DNA of 64,000 bases from Urechis unicinctus. Taxonomy: Eukaryota; Annelida; Polychaeta; Xenopneusta; Urechidae. Position 1 is the stretch's first letter, and each line of letters starts with the position of its first letter. The position numbers and the translations under genes were made by a program. The stretch lies in contig CM067357.1 of assembly GCA_034190875.2 (NCBI GenBank), positions 18,244,573 through 18,308,572 of the forward strand, given 5' to 3'. The notes under the pieces are model-generated. The model had not been told where the DNA came from and did no database searches. It saw only the letters and a program-made list of their open reading frames with translations. Of the stretch, positions 44,513 through 58,369 are shown piece after piece.

Positions 44513-44911
44513 ATGGCATACTGCATGCTAATTCGGGAGAACCATCGGTCATTGAATAAGTTCTTAGAGTTGATGGCTTTCGTTATTAGCTCAACCAAGT
44601 TGTATTCATCCATTTCGTCAAAGAAATGGGGTCCAAAGTTAGGTTTTGTCGATCGATTAGGATCCGAGAACACTGTGTCAGACCTGGCCACAGGCGGGGT
44701 AGCTTGTGATTACATTCTGAATAAAAGAGGGAATCACAAGATCCGTCAATCACCTGCACCAGATGATCATGGGTTCGGAAAGAGGATTTATTGGTACCGC
44801 CTTAATGTTTCTTTGACCAATCCATCTGCCTTCTTTTATGCATTAATTCGGTTACGCATGCAGCTTAAGCAAAGCCGGGAATTCCTGTCAGTTGCATTTC
44901 GAACGGATTAA
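44513..44911 (+). other. 132-codon open frame lying in repeat DNA
   Basis: This is the longest plus-strand frame outside microsatellites. An 86-codon frame lies antisense to its left part (44431-44691). The DNA of its middle (44675-44760: ctgtgtcagacctggccac, ggggtagcttgtgatta, atcacctgcacc) resembles 3416-3490 in block A (ctgtgtcagccacacc, agggtagcttgtaatta, atcagttgcccc), and its left part resembles 30900-30960. Those copies are not open in this frame. No domain, signal peptide or membrane segment is evident. One or two frames of this length are expected by chance in a window of this composition. Confidence 0.15.
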
Positions 44912-45479
44912 AACGCAATTTACTTGCGCTATGTCACTTTTAACTAATGTGGAGTATTTGCCATTGTACGTTGCGGCATCCTGTATGTATTTATGTTGAG
45001 GTCACTGAGTTTTGTGTAAGAGGATTACCAGAGTACGGCTAAAGCTCCAGTAATTTACTTAATGCTAGTCCAAGCTATATGCAGGTGCCTTGAGATAACT
45101 GAATGATAAAAGAACCGAAAACGTTCCACCATCAATATACCCTCACTCCTGTGTCAACCACCAGTCATTGTGCTCTTGTAGCTTCCGACATTGCTCAAAA
45201 TGATTGAAATGACATCATTGGAGCAGCTATAATAGGAGTGTATTCACATGACAAACGAAAAGTGGTGACCGATTAAATCGTGTTTACGGCGCTTGATATG
45301 GATATCAGCGCTGCAAAGCGTGATTACTTCCAAGCATTAGCCATATTTACGCCGCATTATGAGTAGAGTCACGCACTCTGCACATGTTTTCATATCATAG
45401 ATGTCGCCATCTAAAAATATAGCACCTCTCATGTGTACGGGTGCATATTTTCATCAAGGAAGTAGGAAATAAAATTCGG

Positions 45480-45802
45480 ATAGTGTATAGTCGTGTCAAC
45501 TCCTCAGCCACAAACACATACATACATGCTTACTTACACTAACACAATAAATCCCCCCTTTCTAGCCCTCCTCACCGATCAAGCTAAGTATCACAATTTA
45601 TTGCTTCTCTGGAGATGAAAATTATGAAATCCCATTTGCCTCAAGTAGAGGCATTAGAATCAGTCTTTCAGCACTTTGCAGTTTTTAAATGAGATAGTAA
45701 ACCTTTAAAAAGATTGCTTTGATATAAAACATTCTGAACTCATCAACTCAAATATTTTCATCTGCCCTTTTGTTGTCAAATTAAAGCTTTTGATAATTGT
45801 AG
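45480..45802 (+). other. Unique flank of a candidate exon, with protein-like short frames
   Basis: This part of the 45480-46135 island has no partner elsewhere in the window. One plus frame is open for about 35 codons and reads, in its middle, MKSHLPQVEALESVFQHF, closing at a TGA near 45691. It has a soluble, helix-like composition but is not recognisable. The right end (45770-45802) runs through a T-rich stretch to an AG at 45801-45802. Confidence 0.3.
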
Positions 45803-46129
45803 CGTTTTCCCCATGACTCTAAGCTCCCGACAGTCAATCACAACTCATCTCATTATACAACTCTCATAAATACAGATTTATCTTACACAGACATACACTC
45901 CAGTGAATTACACCCCAGGCACATATTACCAATGTATACACGCCTTAACTACGCTCCTAAGAAACACTTCCGAGGCTATAACTTACTTGATGCCGGAAAT
46001 ACTTCGAAACAGCGCGCCGGTCAGATGAACCACAATCCTCTATATAGTTTGTTTTTACCACAAGGACAAGAGTACCCTAGATCCTGCCAACAACAACAGT
46101 ACAGATTCAGGAAGCCTAATCATATTTAG
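45803..46129 (+). CDS. Candidate terminal exon of an unknown gene
   Basis: The frame is open from 45803, directly after an AG that follows a T-rich run, to a TAG at 46127-46129, giving 109 codons. An internal ATG at 45932 would give 65. The sequence is hydrophilic and rich in His, Asn, Ser, Tyr and Gln, with the segments RLNYAPKKHFRGYNLLDAG and SCQQQQYRFRKPNHI near the end. It has no membrane segment and no domain I recognise. The surrounding island lacks the repeat modules seen elsewhere, which is why I list it. No donor-containing upstream exon could be identified, and a chance open frame of this length is expected a few times in the window, so confidence is low. Confidence 0.18.
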   Translation, partial: RFPHDSKLPTVNHNSSHYTTLINTDLSYTDIHSSELHPRHILPMYTRLNYAPKKHFRGYNLLDAGNTSKQRAGQMNHNPLYSLFLPQGQEYPRSCQQQQYRFRKPNHI

Positions 46130-46135
46130 TCTTCG

Positions 46136-47239
46136 TCTACTTACATCAATTTCCAGTTGTAGCCGATAGCTATGTGAAGGTTCATTGGGTTGAAAATTGC
46201 ATATCCTTATCTCCTAGATGTACTATTTGATTAGAGTGATAATATACCATGCATCAGTTAGCGGCAACGCTACGAAAACCATGTGTAGTACCAGCTAGAA
46301 GACAGGTGTCAGCAGTCTATAATTGAATGATAAAGCATTGGTCCAGCACTTAATCCGCGTCATATTGTTAGGTTACATAGCCTGTGCGTTTGTGAGGAAT
46401 GGACCTGTTGGTCATAAGCGATTTGATATGTATATGTAAGCATGTAATATGCGTCAGAGACTGATTGATTCATACCGCTGTAACAGTTACGAACACGTAC
46501 GTCGGGTTATTACGCCTGAAGGTGTTGGATAGGGATTGTCTGAGAACTAATTGTGTTTTAAATTAAGGATTATTTTGCAGCTTAAGTCAGCAAAGTCTGT
46601 ACGAGAACTGAATATAATATTATGGCCGCAGATGCCAGCTTCATAAATTGAAAAAACGTGATTGGGACCAAAGCCTATGAGATCAATGTGCACTAATGTC
46701 GTCCATAATCCTCTTATCACCATTACTTTACAAGCTTACCGACGAGTTTTGGACCGAACATTACAGCAACGTTTGTTTCTAGATTTGCAGATGATGCACT
46801 TTGAGGTTCAATATAACAGTTTATGCTAGGTATGCAATAAAATTGTCTGATGGTCGAAAAGTGGCCATTACTAAACTGACCACGGTAGATCATTGACACA
46901 CAGTAGCATTTCACGACCCAATCAGATGTTTACTGAAAAATAATGGCCAATGGACTATAGTTTCAATATATCCACGTAATTACTGGAAACAAGCAATATT
47001 ATCACTTGCTGGTGTAATTTGCATCGTCACATACATTGCGGGTGATAAACAACAACGGAACGGTATAAAACACTCCGTTTTACGTGATATATCGACCACA
47101 TGAATTTGATGTTGCCATTCTGATCAAGTCGATACTGTGTTAGCCGTAGCAGCCCATTGATGATTTGTCTTTGAACTGTATCAAACAGAGAGATAGATTC
47201 ACTAATACTTAAAATCCAATGTTTAACAACCTGAAAAAA
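46136..47239. other. Unassigned spacer
   Basis: No gene or tandem repeat seen. The words gattgggaccaaagcctatga near 46660 and gatcgggaccaaactcctgc near 52953 are similar and may mark another diverged module. Confidence 0.35.
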
Positions 47240-47585
<346 letters not shown>

Positions 47586-48124
47586 AACATAGAACATGGC
47601 ATGTAATCATTTGCTGTTATTGTAGCCAAGACATCGAAAAGAAATTCCACACGCACCCAACAATAATTCGTAATTTCTTTTGTGCAAAACCCCATATGCA
47701 TATATGCCATACACCGGACAAGTTGAGCGCCTCACATTAAATAGAAAGTTCTTGTTTATACTATTGATTGATTGGTCACAGAAAACTTGCTACAGTTGTC
47801 TTATATATGTTCGGATGTTGACAATGGAAATAATGAACATTCTCCCTTAATTGAAGTCAATCCATCTATATTATGTTTGCTATCAATCAGCTTTTCCTAC
47901 CAATTCAATTGAAAACGTGAATACCACATATCGTTTCGGTTGGGGAATAAGAGCGGATCATCAACAAGTGCATATTCACACTGTCTTACCCGCCCTTATC
48001 AAATAATTATTAACGGAACAAACCAACAACCTTGATGTAGGAAATGCTATGGAAGATCTACCAAGTAGTCAACTGATATTTAAAAACCGCATGTTCTTCC
48101 ACTCCGCACGCACGAATATTTGCT

Positions 48125-48310
48125 GTTGACATTGACAATGATCGTATAGCGTTGCGTTAGGTATTACCTCCAGTTTAGTGTTATCTCCGAAGATGGTCAA
48201 ATTCCGTTACAGTGATGAAAAATGGCTATATATCACTTACGTGCCTTCAGAGATGTAAGCTCTGCAACTGACTGGATATTGCTCCCGGGTTTGCTTCGCT
48301 CCGACGGGGA
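48125..48310 (+). repeat. Module R7, diverged copy
   Basis: It starts with tgttgacattgacaatgatcgta and ttaggtattacctccagttta, as at 31280-31340 and 16005-16055. The remainder is weaker (agatggtcaaat, gtaagctctgcaactgactgg). Confidence 0.55.
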
Positions 48311-49308
48311 ATGCGCTTGAATGCGTCATCACATGTTATGTAGGTTTTGAGTCCATAACACTGAGTGCATTCGAACGCGATCACAAAAAGAGGAATAAGG
48401 TGTAGAAAAGAATGCTGCCATTTTATTCATTGCGTTCCGCATTAATCATTGTTAATACGTCTCAGTTTGTAAAGCAATTCAGTCATTAAGTTGTTCAATG
48501 ATTCAATGTATATTGTTACTGAAAACTAATTACGTATATATAATTATTGTCAATGCTGATATTCGAAAGGATACTCTTGAAAATATTTATAGCTGAGCTC
48601 TAAGATTCCACTTCATAAACCACTGTAACCCATCTTCGCATACAATATGAAATAGAATATGGAACAAAAACCGCGCGTTAATTTGCAGAATGTAAACGAC
48701 AATTGCAGCTGTTGATGAATGCCGGCCTAATAAGTAATAAAAATTGAATCGGTATTTGCATTTCGTCAGTGAGTGGCGATATTTTTTGTGTGTAGGGTGT
48801 ATGGTCTACATTATATCCGGCACTAGAAAAAAAACAAGCCTTATTTATAGCTGGAGATAAAGTTACATTTTCATGACCATTGTCATTGTGTGCTGTTGTT
48901 TTATTTTGTTAAACCACATCTGCCGTTAATGGCACGTGCTGTTTATTCATATTAATGCGTTTTGTATATTTATTTTTCAATGATTACAAACAATCGGCAG
49001 GCAGCTGTTTCAGGCGTTTATGTTTATAGTTTCTCCCATATGCGCGTGCATGTATTATGGTCGCCTTTAACCACCAGCATGCTGTGGACGATATGCACAA
49101 TGGTGTCATGATGCTATTGTCAATCTTATTTGCCAGTAATCTCTCAGTTTGCCGTTAAATAATAACGGATGTTTCACAGACGTGTGCTGATAGAATAATA
49201 AAACCAAGGCACTTGTTGTTGGACTATACCTGTGACTCTAGATAATGACCTAGAGATGCGCCATCATATTTGCTTTTCATGGAACGATGCAAATTTTCAC
49301 AATAGTGC

Positions 49309-50265
49309 TAAAAGATTCTGAAGACATCAGTTTGGATTCATGTCTAGTGATACATTTATAGTATCCATGTAAGTTGTGAATAAGTTTGCAATACATTCAT
49401 TTGCGGAGAAAATAAGTTAGAAACATTTAGACATGATAACAATCAGAGATTGACCGACACTCGTATCTGCTTATTGTACCAGCTTGAGAAGCTCAGCCAT
49501 TATTGAACATGATTATTGTAAATCAAATGCATATACAGTCACATCACATTCAATAAGGTCAATGTGGAGTAAGTTTATGGTACAGCAACCAACCAGCCCG
49601 TATTTGCCGCCTTGTGACATAATTAGTTATGCGAAATAAATTTTGTCGTTTGTTAAGATTGAGTTACTCACGGTCTTTCATATTGCTAGGATCGGCTGCA
49701 AATAGCTGTATATTCTTGATGATGGGCTGACAATAATGCTGCCGGGTGGAACCATGTATTGGTAACTTTTGTAATACAACACCCCACATGATAATATTGC
49801 CAACTTGCAGTCATGTTGAACATGCTAGCCTTACAGTCGTCATTTGTGATTTGCCAGCTCTGTTGATTGCGCTGTACATTCCATTCGCTTAAAACCATCG
49901 TAATCCTTATTCTGCGTGAGAGATGTGGATGCCTATGGACCATTTCTTAGTTGAATTATAGCCCGGTAAATGTTATACCTGTCCTGCAAATTGCTTGGTG
50001 TGGTAGATAGGACCTATCTCATCAAAGCACACTCCTTGATGACCCCCTAGGAATATTTTTATACAAAGAGATACTTTTTAAAAGGCGATACATTGCCATG
50101 CACTTAGGTGTAGCAGTTATTTTTATGCCTTGTCAAAGAACTTCCATTATGCTGCTATCACTTATTGCAGCACCCAACAAAAGGTCTTAAATTTGATGCG
50201 TAATTGGGGGTTGTTAAACAAGTCCGACGCGAAGATGCGCATGAAATGGCATTGTCCGCGTGAAC
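49309..50265 (+). repeat. Diverged copies of modules R14, R15 and R16
   Basis: 49309-49450 matches 41837-41985 (aaaagattctgaagaca, atgtctagtgata, atagtatccat). 49660-49890 matches R15 at 43360 and 61490 (cttgcagtcatgttgaacatg, gtcatttgtgatttgcca). 49972-50265 matches 61740-61985 (ttgcagcacccaacaaaagg followed by tct, gttgttaaacaa, cgaagatgcgcatgaaatgg). The order is the same as at 60.8-62.0 kb, with an offset of about 11.5-11.8 kb. Confidence 0.75.
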
Positions 50266-50574
50266 GAATTCTTTCAGGTTCGAGTTTTATACTAAGGTGA
50301 TAAACCGTGCGAATTTTGTTTAAACTGATCCATCTGATTCATACCAGAATGTAGACAGAATATACAATGCGAAATGCGAAAATATGTAAAAGCAGTAGGA
50401 GAATGCTGACATAATTTGCATATTGCATTTATTCATCACCATCAAATAGAGGTTATTTGTGCATGTACTGTGTTTTGTTAACCAATGCCATGCCGCCCTG
50501 GCAATAACCATTACTTCAACGTTACTATCGTTGCATTTTGTTTATATCACATACACTGCGAGCGGCGCACTATA

Positions 50575-51110
50575 TTGTTTCACATGAATGCGTCTTCATA
50601 TATGTAGCGGACATATGCATATGCAACGGCTCGGCTTCATGACTAGTTGAAGTCGGTGGTTAAATTAAGCTGATATCTTGACTATGTGCGGGTCGACTTG
50701 TTATTGAGAATGTTAAGTGCATGCCTAAACATTTAACACGGTACTGTAGCGAAGAAATACGGCTGAAATTAAAACGCAAATATTCTTTTTGATCTGGCTA
50801 TAGTGATACTACACCCGTCTGTGCTTATTGACGTTATTATAACCACGACACGTATTAGGACTGTGGCTACTTGAAGGAAATAACGCGCTATTCCTAGCTT
50901 CAGGGTGCTAATTTGCAATCGTAGCATTTCATTATGCTAGCATCTGTCGTTCTACATGTTATAAACCACCCATGCATTGTCTCTTGACGTACAACAAGCA
51001 AAGTAAAATGTCCGAGAGATCTATTAGATATTTGTTAAGGTCGACATCACTCAACATTTTATTTGCGCAGGATATGTTCGTATGCAATCATGTTTGACAA
51101 ACTGGCCTCT
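50575..51110 (+). repeat. Diverged copies matching 62.6-63.3 kb
   Basis: 50580-50760 shares gcgtcttcat, ttaagctgatatcttgacta, gtcgac and cctaaacatttaacac with 62570-62945. 50875-51110 matches 63155-63320 (acgctatttctaacttcagg or cgcgctattcctagcttcagg at the left, tccgagagat.tatta, acattttattt and tcatgtttgaca). Confidence 0.7.
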
Positions 51111-51264
51111 CTCACGTCATAGTGTTTTACAAGTCGCATTGGTGTATATTAGAGATGGGAATATTAATAGTCGGATAGCATGGTACTTTTTGGGGAGTCA
51201 AAACATCGCTATTTCGAGTAATTTGTGACTTCTCATTGATACAATTCTGACTTTATGACAACTT

Positions 51265-51535
51265 GGTATTATGTCGCTCTGCATTAAAAGCGGTAACCAG
51301 CTTCGGTTTGTTTATTGTGCTTATAACATCAATGCACACCGGATGCGGACCTATATGGACACCTTTTAACAGTAAACCGCATTAGGCGGACTCATACGGA
51401 ATAGAGCGTCGTCATACGGAATGGAGTGTTCGCCATATAATTTTATGTTACTCCATATGTTGTTGCATATTAAACTAGAATATTCTGATATTACCTTCCG
51501 GGTCAACATCAATACCGAGAGTGTGGATACCCTTC
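51265..51535 (+). repeat. Module R1, copy at 51 kb
   Basis: It aligns with 63465-63720 plus and with 37255-37620 minus: cacatcaatgcac/acatcaatgcacacc, ggatgcggacctat, ggcggactc, gtcgtcatacggaatggagtg then ttcgccatat and attttat, and at the right ccttccgggtcaacatcaat. A 16-base near-duplication (catacggaatagagcgtcgt then catacggaatggagtg) is local to this copy. Its R1 frame is interrupted by a TAA where the other copies encode serine. Confidence 0.7.
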
Positions 51536-54500
51536 CTTGTTTAATAGACACAATCAATGCAATGATGGTAAATGATCAGGCTGCGTTAATCTCTAAGTAC
51601 AGGGCAATATTTGCTTTCAAATGTTTATATGAAGTTATCTAAATATGCAAGATGTTGTCTCATATGTGTTACTCGAAGTAATATATGTTGTTGTTTTGTT
51701 TCCGTTCGATTCGTAATTAAGTGATCCCTATCACGGTGATAAACGGTGATCTGATAGCAATCGGTTTGTTATAATTTATTGTTATTATTAAATACAAATC
51801 TAATTGGTCGTTATGTAGCCAAGCGTTTAATATAGTACATATCTTTGACTTCGACAGCCACAATCACTGCATGGTTGCTTCCTTTTGCTGCGATGCAAGT
51901 TTTTTTTTAAATATGTCCGATCTTTCTGCTGTCTAACTACATGTCGATTCTCAACGCAAAACAGTATTGTCCTTTGACATTTTGTTTTGCTAAGCACGCT
52001 AATAGTGCAATCAAGGAGTTTATCTGCTTATAGAGGGTTCATGGCGAGCTGTATGGTGATTTTAAAAAAACAAGTAATGCACGAAACCATGAGATCACCA
52101 GATATACTCAACGTGGCTCATTGTGTTGCATCGCACAAATCAAACGAGTACCATATACACCAATATTGACGTGGGTATTTATAAAACAACAAAAATAACA
52201 TTCGCGGCGTTGTAATTATGATTTTGGCTATAAAAATGATATATACCTAAAGAAAAATATATTGACTATAAAATTGACTAAATGCATTTCAATTACATTT
52301 GGAAGGCTCACTGGACATTGTGCATACGTAGTACAACACAATTATGCAACAAAGGGTACAAACACTATTTTACGCCGCACATGCAACTATTTGCTGTGGA
52401 ATATAATAGGTCGTGGTCAACTTGGAAATGAGTGCATTGATATATCATTAAGCCTGCTCTTATGCCAAGTATTACACAGTCGGTAATACAAGTGATGACG
52501 ATATGGAGTGATACATTGCAATCCAGCACTTCTTGAAAACTCCGTAGTTTGGTAAAGCCACTTTTATTATAAATGCAACGGCGATATCTGTTTTTCAGAC
52601 AAAGGGTTCAGCCAAAATGTACCGACAATTTTTATTACACGCTTAACAGATTCCAGCAGCTGCCAATGCTTCATAATATTCAATATAACACATACTGAAT
52701 AATTGAATCTGAGCTAAAAGAAAGAAAATACCATGCTCAAATGAATTTTATTTGAATACATTAATAACATTTTGCTTCCGGACCAGATTCATCAGCACAG
52801 CACAATATGTGACGCTAGTAGGCAATAAAACTGTTGAGGCAGAAAGTATTGTCTGAGATTGTATCTTGCTCTCTGTTTGCGATAACTTTGGAATTGCGTC
52901 TAAAAGGTCAGTTATTTGAGACCGAGATATGGGTTTCATGAATAAAAGAAAGCGATCGGGACCAAACTCCTGCGACATCAAGTTCATTTGTCTTATCAGT
53001 TGCTTTTACGCCTCATGGTTCCCTGAGTTCTGCGTTTGGCTTACAGTGCAAAATTTATTATCATCTTAGCCAGGCATTATATGAGTCAATGGGGAATGTT
53101 CAAACATGCCTTCAATCTCGAATATATAGTAGAAAACTATATAAAGTACCATTCTTGTAGTCGCTTTAATGCAGGGTTATTATGTGGTGATTTTACCAGA
53201 CGGCGAATTCTTTTGAAATGAAAGTGGAATTTTATTTTCCCTTACGTAAGTAGTGTGACGCAAATATTATTCATATTAATTCGGGAGCTTTTGGCGTTAT
53301 GCGACAAAATACCTTTGACGATTATATTATTTCGAAATGACAACAGTAGTATGTTTTATCTGTGATATATAATCCGCTACATAATTGCATCAACATAGTT
53401 TACTGCTGTGATGTAGGACATCGTAGGTTGCTCTTTACTACCGAAGTATCGTGTATCAACGGTGCTAAATCGTCCCCGTATCTATCACTGATCCTATAAG
53501 ATAATAGTTCCGTTTGTATGATTAATTATCTATCTAAAGAGCATTGAGAACAATATCAGCACCATTCTTATTCATCATGTAGAGCCTAACACAACACCAT
53601 AGGTGTGTTTTTGTAATAAATAATCTATATCTAAAGCCGATTACCAACGTGTACATAGTACTATTCACGGCCAGGTAATATAAGTATTATTCTTAACCCG
53701 CCGGGAAAGGTATTCCGTTGTAGTGTACTTGCAGTGATACTTAAGTTATTCTCAGAGATTTAAGATTGTAATGATAAATTTTAATGCATTTGTTTTTATT
53801 ATAGCAATGTCCGAGGTCATTTGAGGAGTAGCGGTTAGACGTCTAAGCTATCTACGTCGGTAGTAGCAGAGCTTGCAGAACGTTAGCTACAAGGTTATCA
53901 GAATCAACTACCTTAGCCTATACGTGAGCTAGTTACTTTGCTAGGAAGATATATTCAAATAGAGATTTTGTCTGAAGAAGCTGCTATGCAGAGATAGCCG
54001 ATTGACTACGACCTGATAAGGACTAAAGCAGGCTAAACATAACAATAAGGTGTTACATGGCACTGCAAAATAATGAAGCTGATATCATGCACATCAGAAC
54101 AAGCATTCAAGCTGGCGAAATGCATTATTATGAGAGATTATCAATGCAAAGGGGGTCAAAAGCCACCACATCGTCTACCGGTGATTCAAGGACATACATT
54201 AATATTCTACGAGTGACTTTATTTCCCCGTGTTTGGCGTATTAAATAATTGAATATGAAACTAAAAGCATTTATAACATTATTGATAATATATAATCGTA
54301 CATATTAGATTTGGATGTAGCTGCTAAAGTTGGCGTATACTTGCTGGCACCTATTAGAGGTACTCGTCAATGCATTGGGCTTCGTCACTGACAACAAAAG
54401 CTACTGATAGAGCATATTGCCTCATGCACGAAATCGTGCTGTTCTATTCAGAAAATACAAAATATGGCGCGGCGATATGATATTCACTCACATGGATAAG

Positions 54501-56564
54501 TCGTGATATGCTTGTATATTCTCGCTTGTATTGAACTGATCACATACTGTTTACCCTCTGATAAACATATAGCAAGACCAATATGCTTGTGAGCTGTATT
54601 GAAGGCAGACAACATCAAAATTCACCATGTATTATATGTTATGTTAAGCAAGCTAGCCTCATGCGTGTGAAATAAGTAGTTCCATTTTTGCAAGATAGCG
54701 CTTTAACCAATCATCGCTGCGCATGGCACACGCTAAACCACGCCGTCAAGCCGCTAACGCTTATGAATGAGATCGGCGCATTTTTGAAAACCTTTGCAAT
54801 TAAATCAGCTTGTGTGCTAATTTGATATATCGTTTCGCAAAAAGATACTTTGCCCTTGCTAAAGAAAACTGCGGTTTATCACAAGTGACGGGGAAAACAT
54901 GGATTAAAGTTCAGAAACTGCCGGTATGCTTGGTTTTAGTTGACGCTCAGACGTATATTTATTTCTAAAAGCAAGCATGCCAGGACATCGCTTTTCATAT
55001 AAGAGACTTAAGCGTGGTTGGTAAACGGTTTTGGTGAAACCTTCATGCACGAGTAGCATCAAATTTACATCACTCAAATCTTAAGCTGCTCAAGTTCATA
55101 ACACAGCAAAAACATTAATTTCGTTGGCTCAATATTTCCATGTCAGCCCTGAATCATGATTTTGCATATGGTATTATTTAAAGCAATTGACGAACTATGG
55201 ATAGTTTCTCGAATCTGTTCGATCCGCGCGTAGGGGAAGCAACACGTAGTGCCCTGAATATTATGTGTCACTGTAGCTTTAGAATTAGCAACATCATCTA
55301 ATACATCGGTTTGAGTTTACAATTTGTCATGGTCCGCATCAGCTCAGCATGTCACACTGATAGTGAGTTTGCATTGACATGCCAGTATGGGTCATCGTCT
55401 TACTGTTTGGTTATTCGAAGTTGAACTCAAGGTGTCAACGCGATTTCAAACGAGGCATCGTGCATCTACTCCTTAGTTCTACAAGTAGCTGCGCTGGATA
55501 TAATGCGTTTGTCACACAACAAACCATCTGATAATTTTTGTTTTGGTTATTGTCTCTTATATAAACTGTTTGAAAGAACAAATGTTGTAACTTAAATACA
55601 AGCCGATGCAGTGCTGATGGAGTAATGCATCAGGGAAGAACATATTATGCATTGCTTGAAATGAACTTATGTGTATGCCCATAGTAACAAATGTTGACAG
55701 TTGCGTAGCAGAATTATTTTGCCTGTTAGTGATTTAGTTGTAGCAAGATTGCTTATGTGATCGCAACGTTATGTTCTTAGCGAATGCCGATCATCGGAGC
55801 TGAACTCTGTATATCTGTAGATAAATGCCTGGAGTTTTTTTTATAACAATAATTGGAATAGTGTATCGATGCTGGTAATTCTGTCTAGGGGTCAAAGAAG
55901 GTGTTGTGAAGGCAGTTTTATAGAATCATGCGATATCATTACAGTGGCTACAACGTCTTTCGTAATAGCAGGCGCAATGTATGAATGCATTCATGTGTTT
56001 TCAGCCACAAGATGCTCATATTTCGAGGTCGTACTATCAAATGTCTGCAGTTATCGATTGGTTTATTAAACCGTCTTCCGGGCCGATAGAGGTCGCTGCT
56101 TTATATATTTCTTAAATCTCTTTCGTTAAACTAATTGAAATACGCCACAGAGAGAGACACTAGCCTACCTGAATACTACATATCGTATCAGAGTGTGTTA
56201 TTGACTGGAGTGTGATAACATTAGATGAGTGTGATTTTCTGTAAACATATGATGATTAGGCGCCAAGGATATATTGCTGATCTGGTCCGAGGCTTATTTG
56301 TCAATCGGGCTGGTATAATTCTTATTTGATATTGACCGCTTACTACCACCACGTTAAAAAGAAATCAAAATGAATGAAAATAAGGGAAACTTTGACCAAC
56401 AGTTCATCGAGTACCAATTTAAACCTTAATATCAACTGTTATTAATTCTTATTGCTTCCCAAGTCAGTAGGCTTCGCATAGTCGTACGCTTCGTTGGAAG
56501 CTTAACAATAAATCTTGTGCAATTAGGAATCAGGCACAAGAAGCGAATGACCCATTTGTAGTGA
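51536..56564. other. 5 kb with no gene and few repeat matches
   Basis: Short frames (51987-52169, 52262-52486, 52748-52987, 53036-53221, 54057-54248, 55869-56069) have no recognisable product. A weak match of 52440-52490 (cttatgccaagtattacaca and cggta) to 42065-42095 and 61105-61130 suggests a diverged R14 piece. I saw no tandem arrays in this interval, in contrast with the rest of the window. Confidence 0.4.
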
Positions 56565-57000
56565 CGATTAGAGTGCCAAGATGAAGGATATACGCCTTTA
56601 TCCCATTGGGGCGGTCGAGAATTGGTCCAAATCTCCATGGTATGTGCTGTAAAACGGTGTTTTGGTCCTTCTGCCTTCTACTCACTACACTGCGGTAGTT
56701 TATAGGGGAACGTATATAGGGTGTAACCAGTGCACCAAAATTAGCCGTAAAAACGTTGTGATTTAGACCTCAAACAGGAATTGTAACCCCACGAGTTTGA
56801 GATTTGCTTCATTTGGCGTTTTACACGTGTCGATAGAATCGTTTGTAATTATTGTCGGTAATAACAAGACTACTAACTATTTCTTCTCATGCTTTGAGTG
56901 TACATATGTGCATAAGCTAATATAAATGTACACACAAATATGCATGTATTTGTATGCAAGTAAATAGATGTTATCTCCAGTATATTGTCGCGAATAAGCT
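56565..57000 (+). repeat. Module R12, copy at 57 kb
   Basis: This is the partner of 16960-17400, direct orientation. It contains an extra 20 bp near 56790-56810 (cacgagtttgagatttgc) relative to the 17 kb copy. Confidence 0.85.
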
Positions 57001-57232
57001 AAATACAATCGACATATTGAATGTTGGTTTACGATTCATATATTTTTCCTGACATGAGTCGATACTGACAGAAGGCTGGTCTCAATCAGCTAAGATTGAA
57101 CAACGTAAATCAGAATCTTCGTTGTTCTGAAAATAATGTTTAGTTATGCACATAAGAATAAGTGACGGACGGAAAGACATGCGAAATGCCAATAGCGGCT
57201 GACAAACAGAAGTGACAGACAGACATACGGGA

Positions 57233-57532
<300 letters not shown>

Positions 57533-57619
57533 GTTAAACCTATAGATATTTAAATGCCGTAATTTTATGAAAAATTTCAAACCTGCCCTTTTTATCAGGC
57601 TAAGCATGTAACTAATCGA

Positions 57620-57840
57620 ATTTAACCTAAGTGTAGTATTCATGCGCGTGTCATGAATCCACGATAACGTCGACGGTAACATTGGGAGTTTCTTTCGCTA
57701 GAGATGCGTCAATACCAAATTCGCAGAGATTAAACTATAGCTGTACAAGCCAAGACACGCTTAAAGCGCGCATGTAGCTATACAAGTGAGGAAACACTCA
57801 CAAACGTGCATGTTGCTATACAAGTGAGGACAAGCTAGAT
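57620..57840 (+). repeat. Module R13 with three 37-bp units
   Basis: This is the partner of 22230-22441. Direct units start at 57741, 57778 and 57816 (CTGTACAAGCCAAGACACGC, CTATACAAGTGAGGAAACAC, CTATACAAGTGAGGACAAGC). Confidence 0.85.
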
Positions 57841-58030
57841 ATGTGTGTGTATGGATACCTTGGATGCCAAGCAACGTTACGTGGAATAGTGTATCTCAGA
57901 CAAGTTATATGCAATCAAAGTGAGGACATATTCCGAATTGAGTGAAATTGAGTAGCATAGAGAGTGCTTTCGCAACGTAACGTCGACGTCGACGGTTGCA
58001 TGTGTGTCCTCAGTTGGTATCCATGCCCAT

Positions 58031-58190
<160 letters not shown>

Positions 58191-58369
58191 TACATATATA
58201 TCCATACACACACTCATACACAAATACACTGCAAATTGCAGCCATAAGAACCTATGAGCTATGGGTTTGGAAATCTTTTTCCGACAAGGGCAATACATTA
58301 ATTTGGAAGATAACGCTGTTTGGAGTAAAAAACAAATCATTAAATAGTGATCATTAATTGCCTTATACA

